Source: Baffinella frigidus (Eukaryota; Cryptophyceae; Cryptomonadales; Baffinellaceae). From it: a stretch of DNA of 11,641 nt. Positions 11,640 to 11,641 of this stretch are shown in pieces. The translations under genes and the position numbers were made by a program. Numbering within the stretch: position 1 is the stretch's first letter; each line of letters starts with the position of its first letter. Under the pieces are notes generated by a model, which saw only the letters and a list, made by a program, of their open reading frames with translations, did no database searches and was not told the origin of the DNA. The DNA is taken from the NCBI GenBank assembly GCA_026770585.1, contig MU646305.1:1784681-1796321 (forward strand), given 5' to 3'.

Positions 11640-11641
11640 AC
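11435..11641. repeat. Telomere-like C-rich region with exon-edge copy
   Basis: Scattered ACCCTGAA and ACCCTACA motifs precede the duplicate exon edge (11542-11567). The window then ends in CTCAACC repeats (11601-11641, the complement of GGTTGAG). C-rich on + at the right edge, again opposite to a true chromosome end. Confidence 0.75.

Overview
This looks like nuclear DNA of a unicellular eukaryote, most likely an alga. The support is: degenerate telomere-like blocks (TTTAGGG, TTAGGGG, GGGGTTT, TTGAGGG) scattered inside the window; no prokaryotic operon or ribosome-binding-site pattern; short GC-rich islands that read as exons with AG/GT borders set in repeat-rich DNA; and at least ten short fold-back (MITE-like) elements. 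A dinoflagellate, pelagophyte, haptophyte or prasinophyte would fit. I cannot choose between them from sequence alone. I recognise no protein family, tRNA or rRNA.

Layout. Positions 1-1330 hold telomere-like repeats, two fold-back elements and minor tandem repeats. Positions 1746-3267 carry three reconstructed minus-strand exons (3267-3162, 2201-2113, 1920-1746), whose reading frames join across both introns. The second intron (2112-1921) is exactly the body of a transposon-like element with near-identical termini, so it is an introner candidate. The 3' edge of the first exon exists as two further decayed copies inside the first intron. Positions 3271-4760 hold a telomere-like block, direct and inverted repeats and one 231-codon minus-strand ORF of uncertain status.

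From 5020 a plus-strand gene begins with a clear signal peptide (exon 5020-5298). Candidate later exons are 8361-8441 and 11324-11434, all with phase-0 borders. The introns between them are packed with fold-back elements (5332-5472, 6116-6319, 6640-6836, 7191-7326, 7399-7602, 7833-8004, 9453-9535, 9582-9791, 9807-9985, 10345-10492, 11005-11153). Between 10249 and 11434 the acceptor and start of the last exon are repeated five times, and two of those copies are broken by fold-back elements.

Three themes run through the window. (1) Several element families keep complementary arms or central hairpins although the arm sequence itself differs between copies. (2) A 14-base motif, GAAAWTTACTACAC, recurs 11 times inside otherwise different elements. 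(3) Exon edges in two separate genes have been tandemly duplicated, a possible source of new splice sites. The terminal repeats are G-rich on the + strand at the left and C-rich at the right, opposite to real chromosome ends, so they are interstitial. All exon models are hand-made from frame, splice-site and repeat evidence and have not been tested against transcripts.
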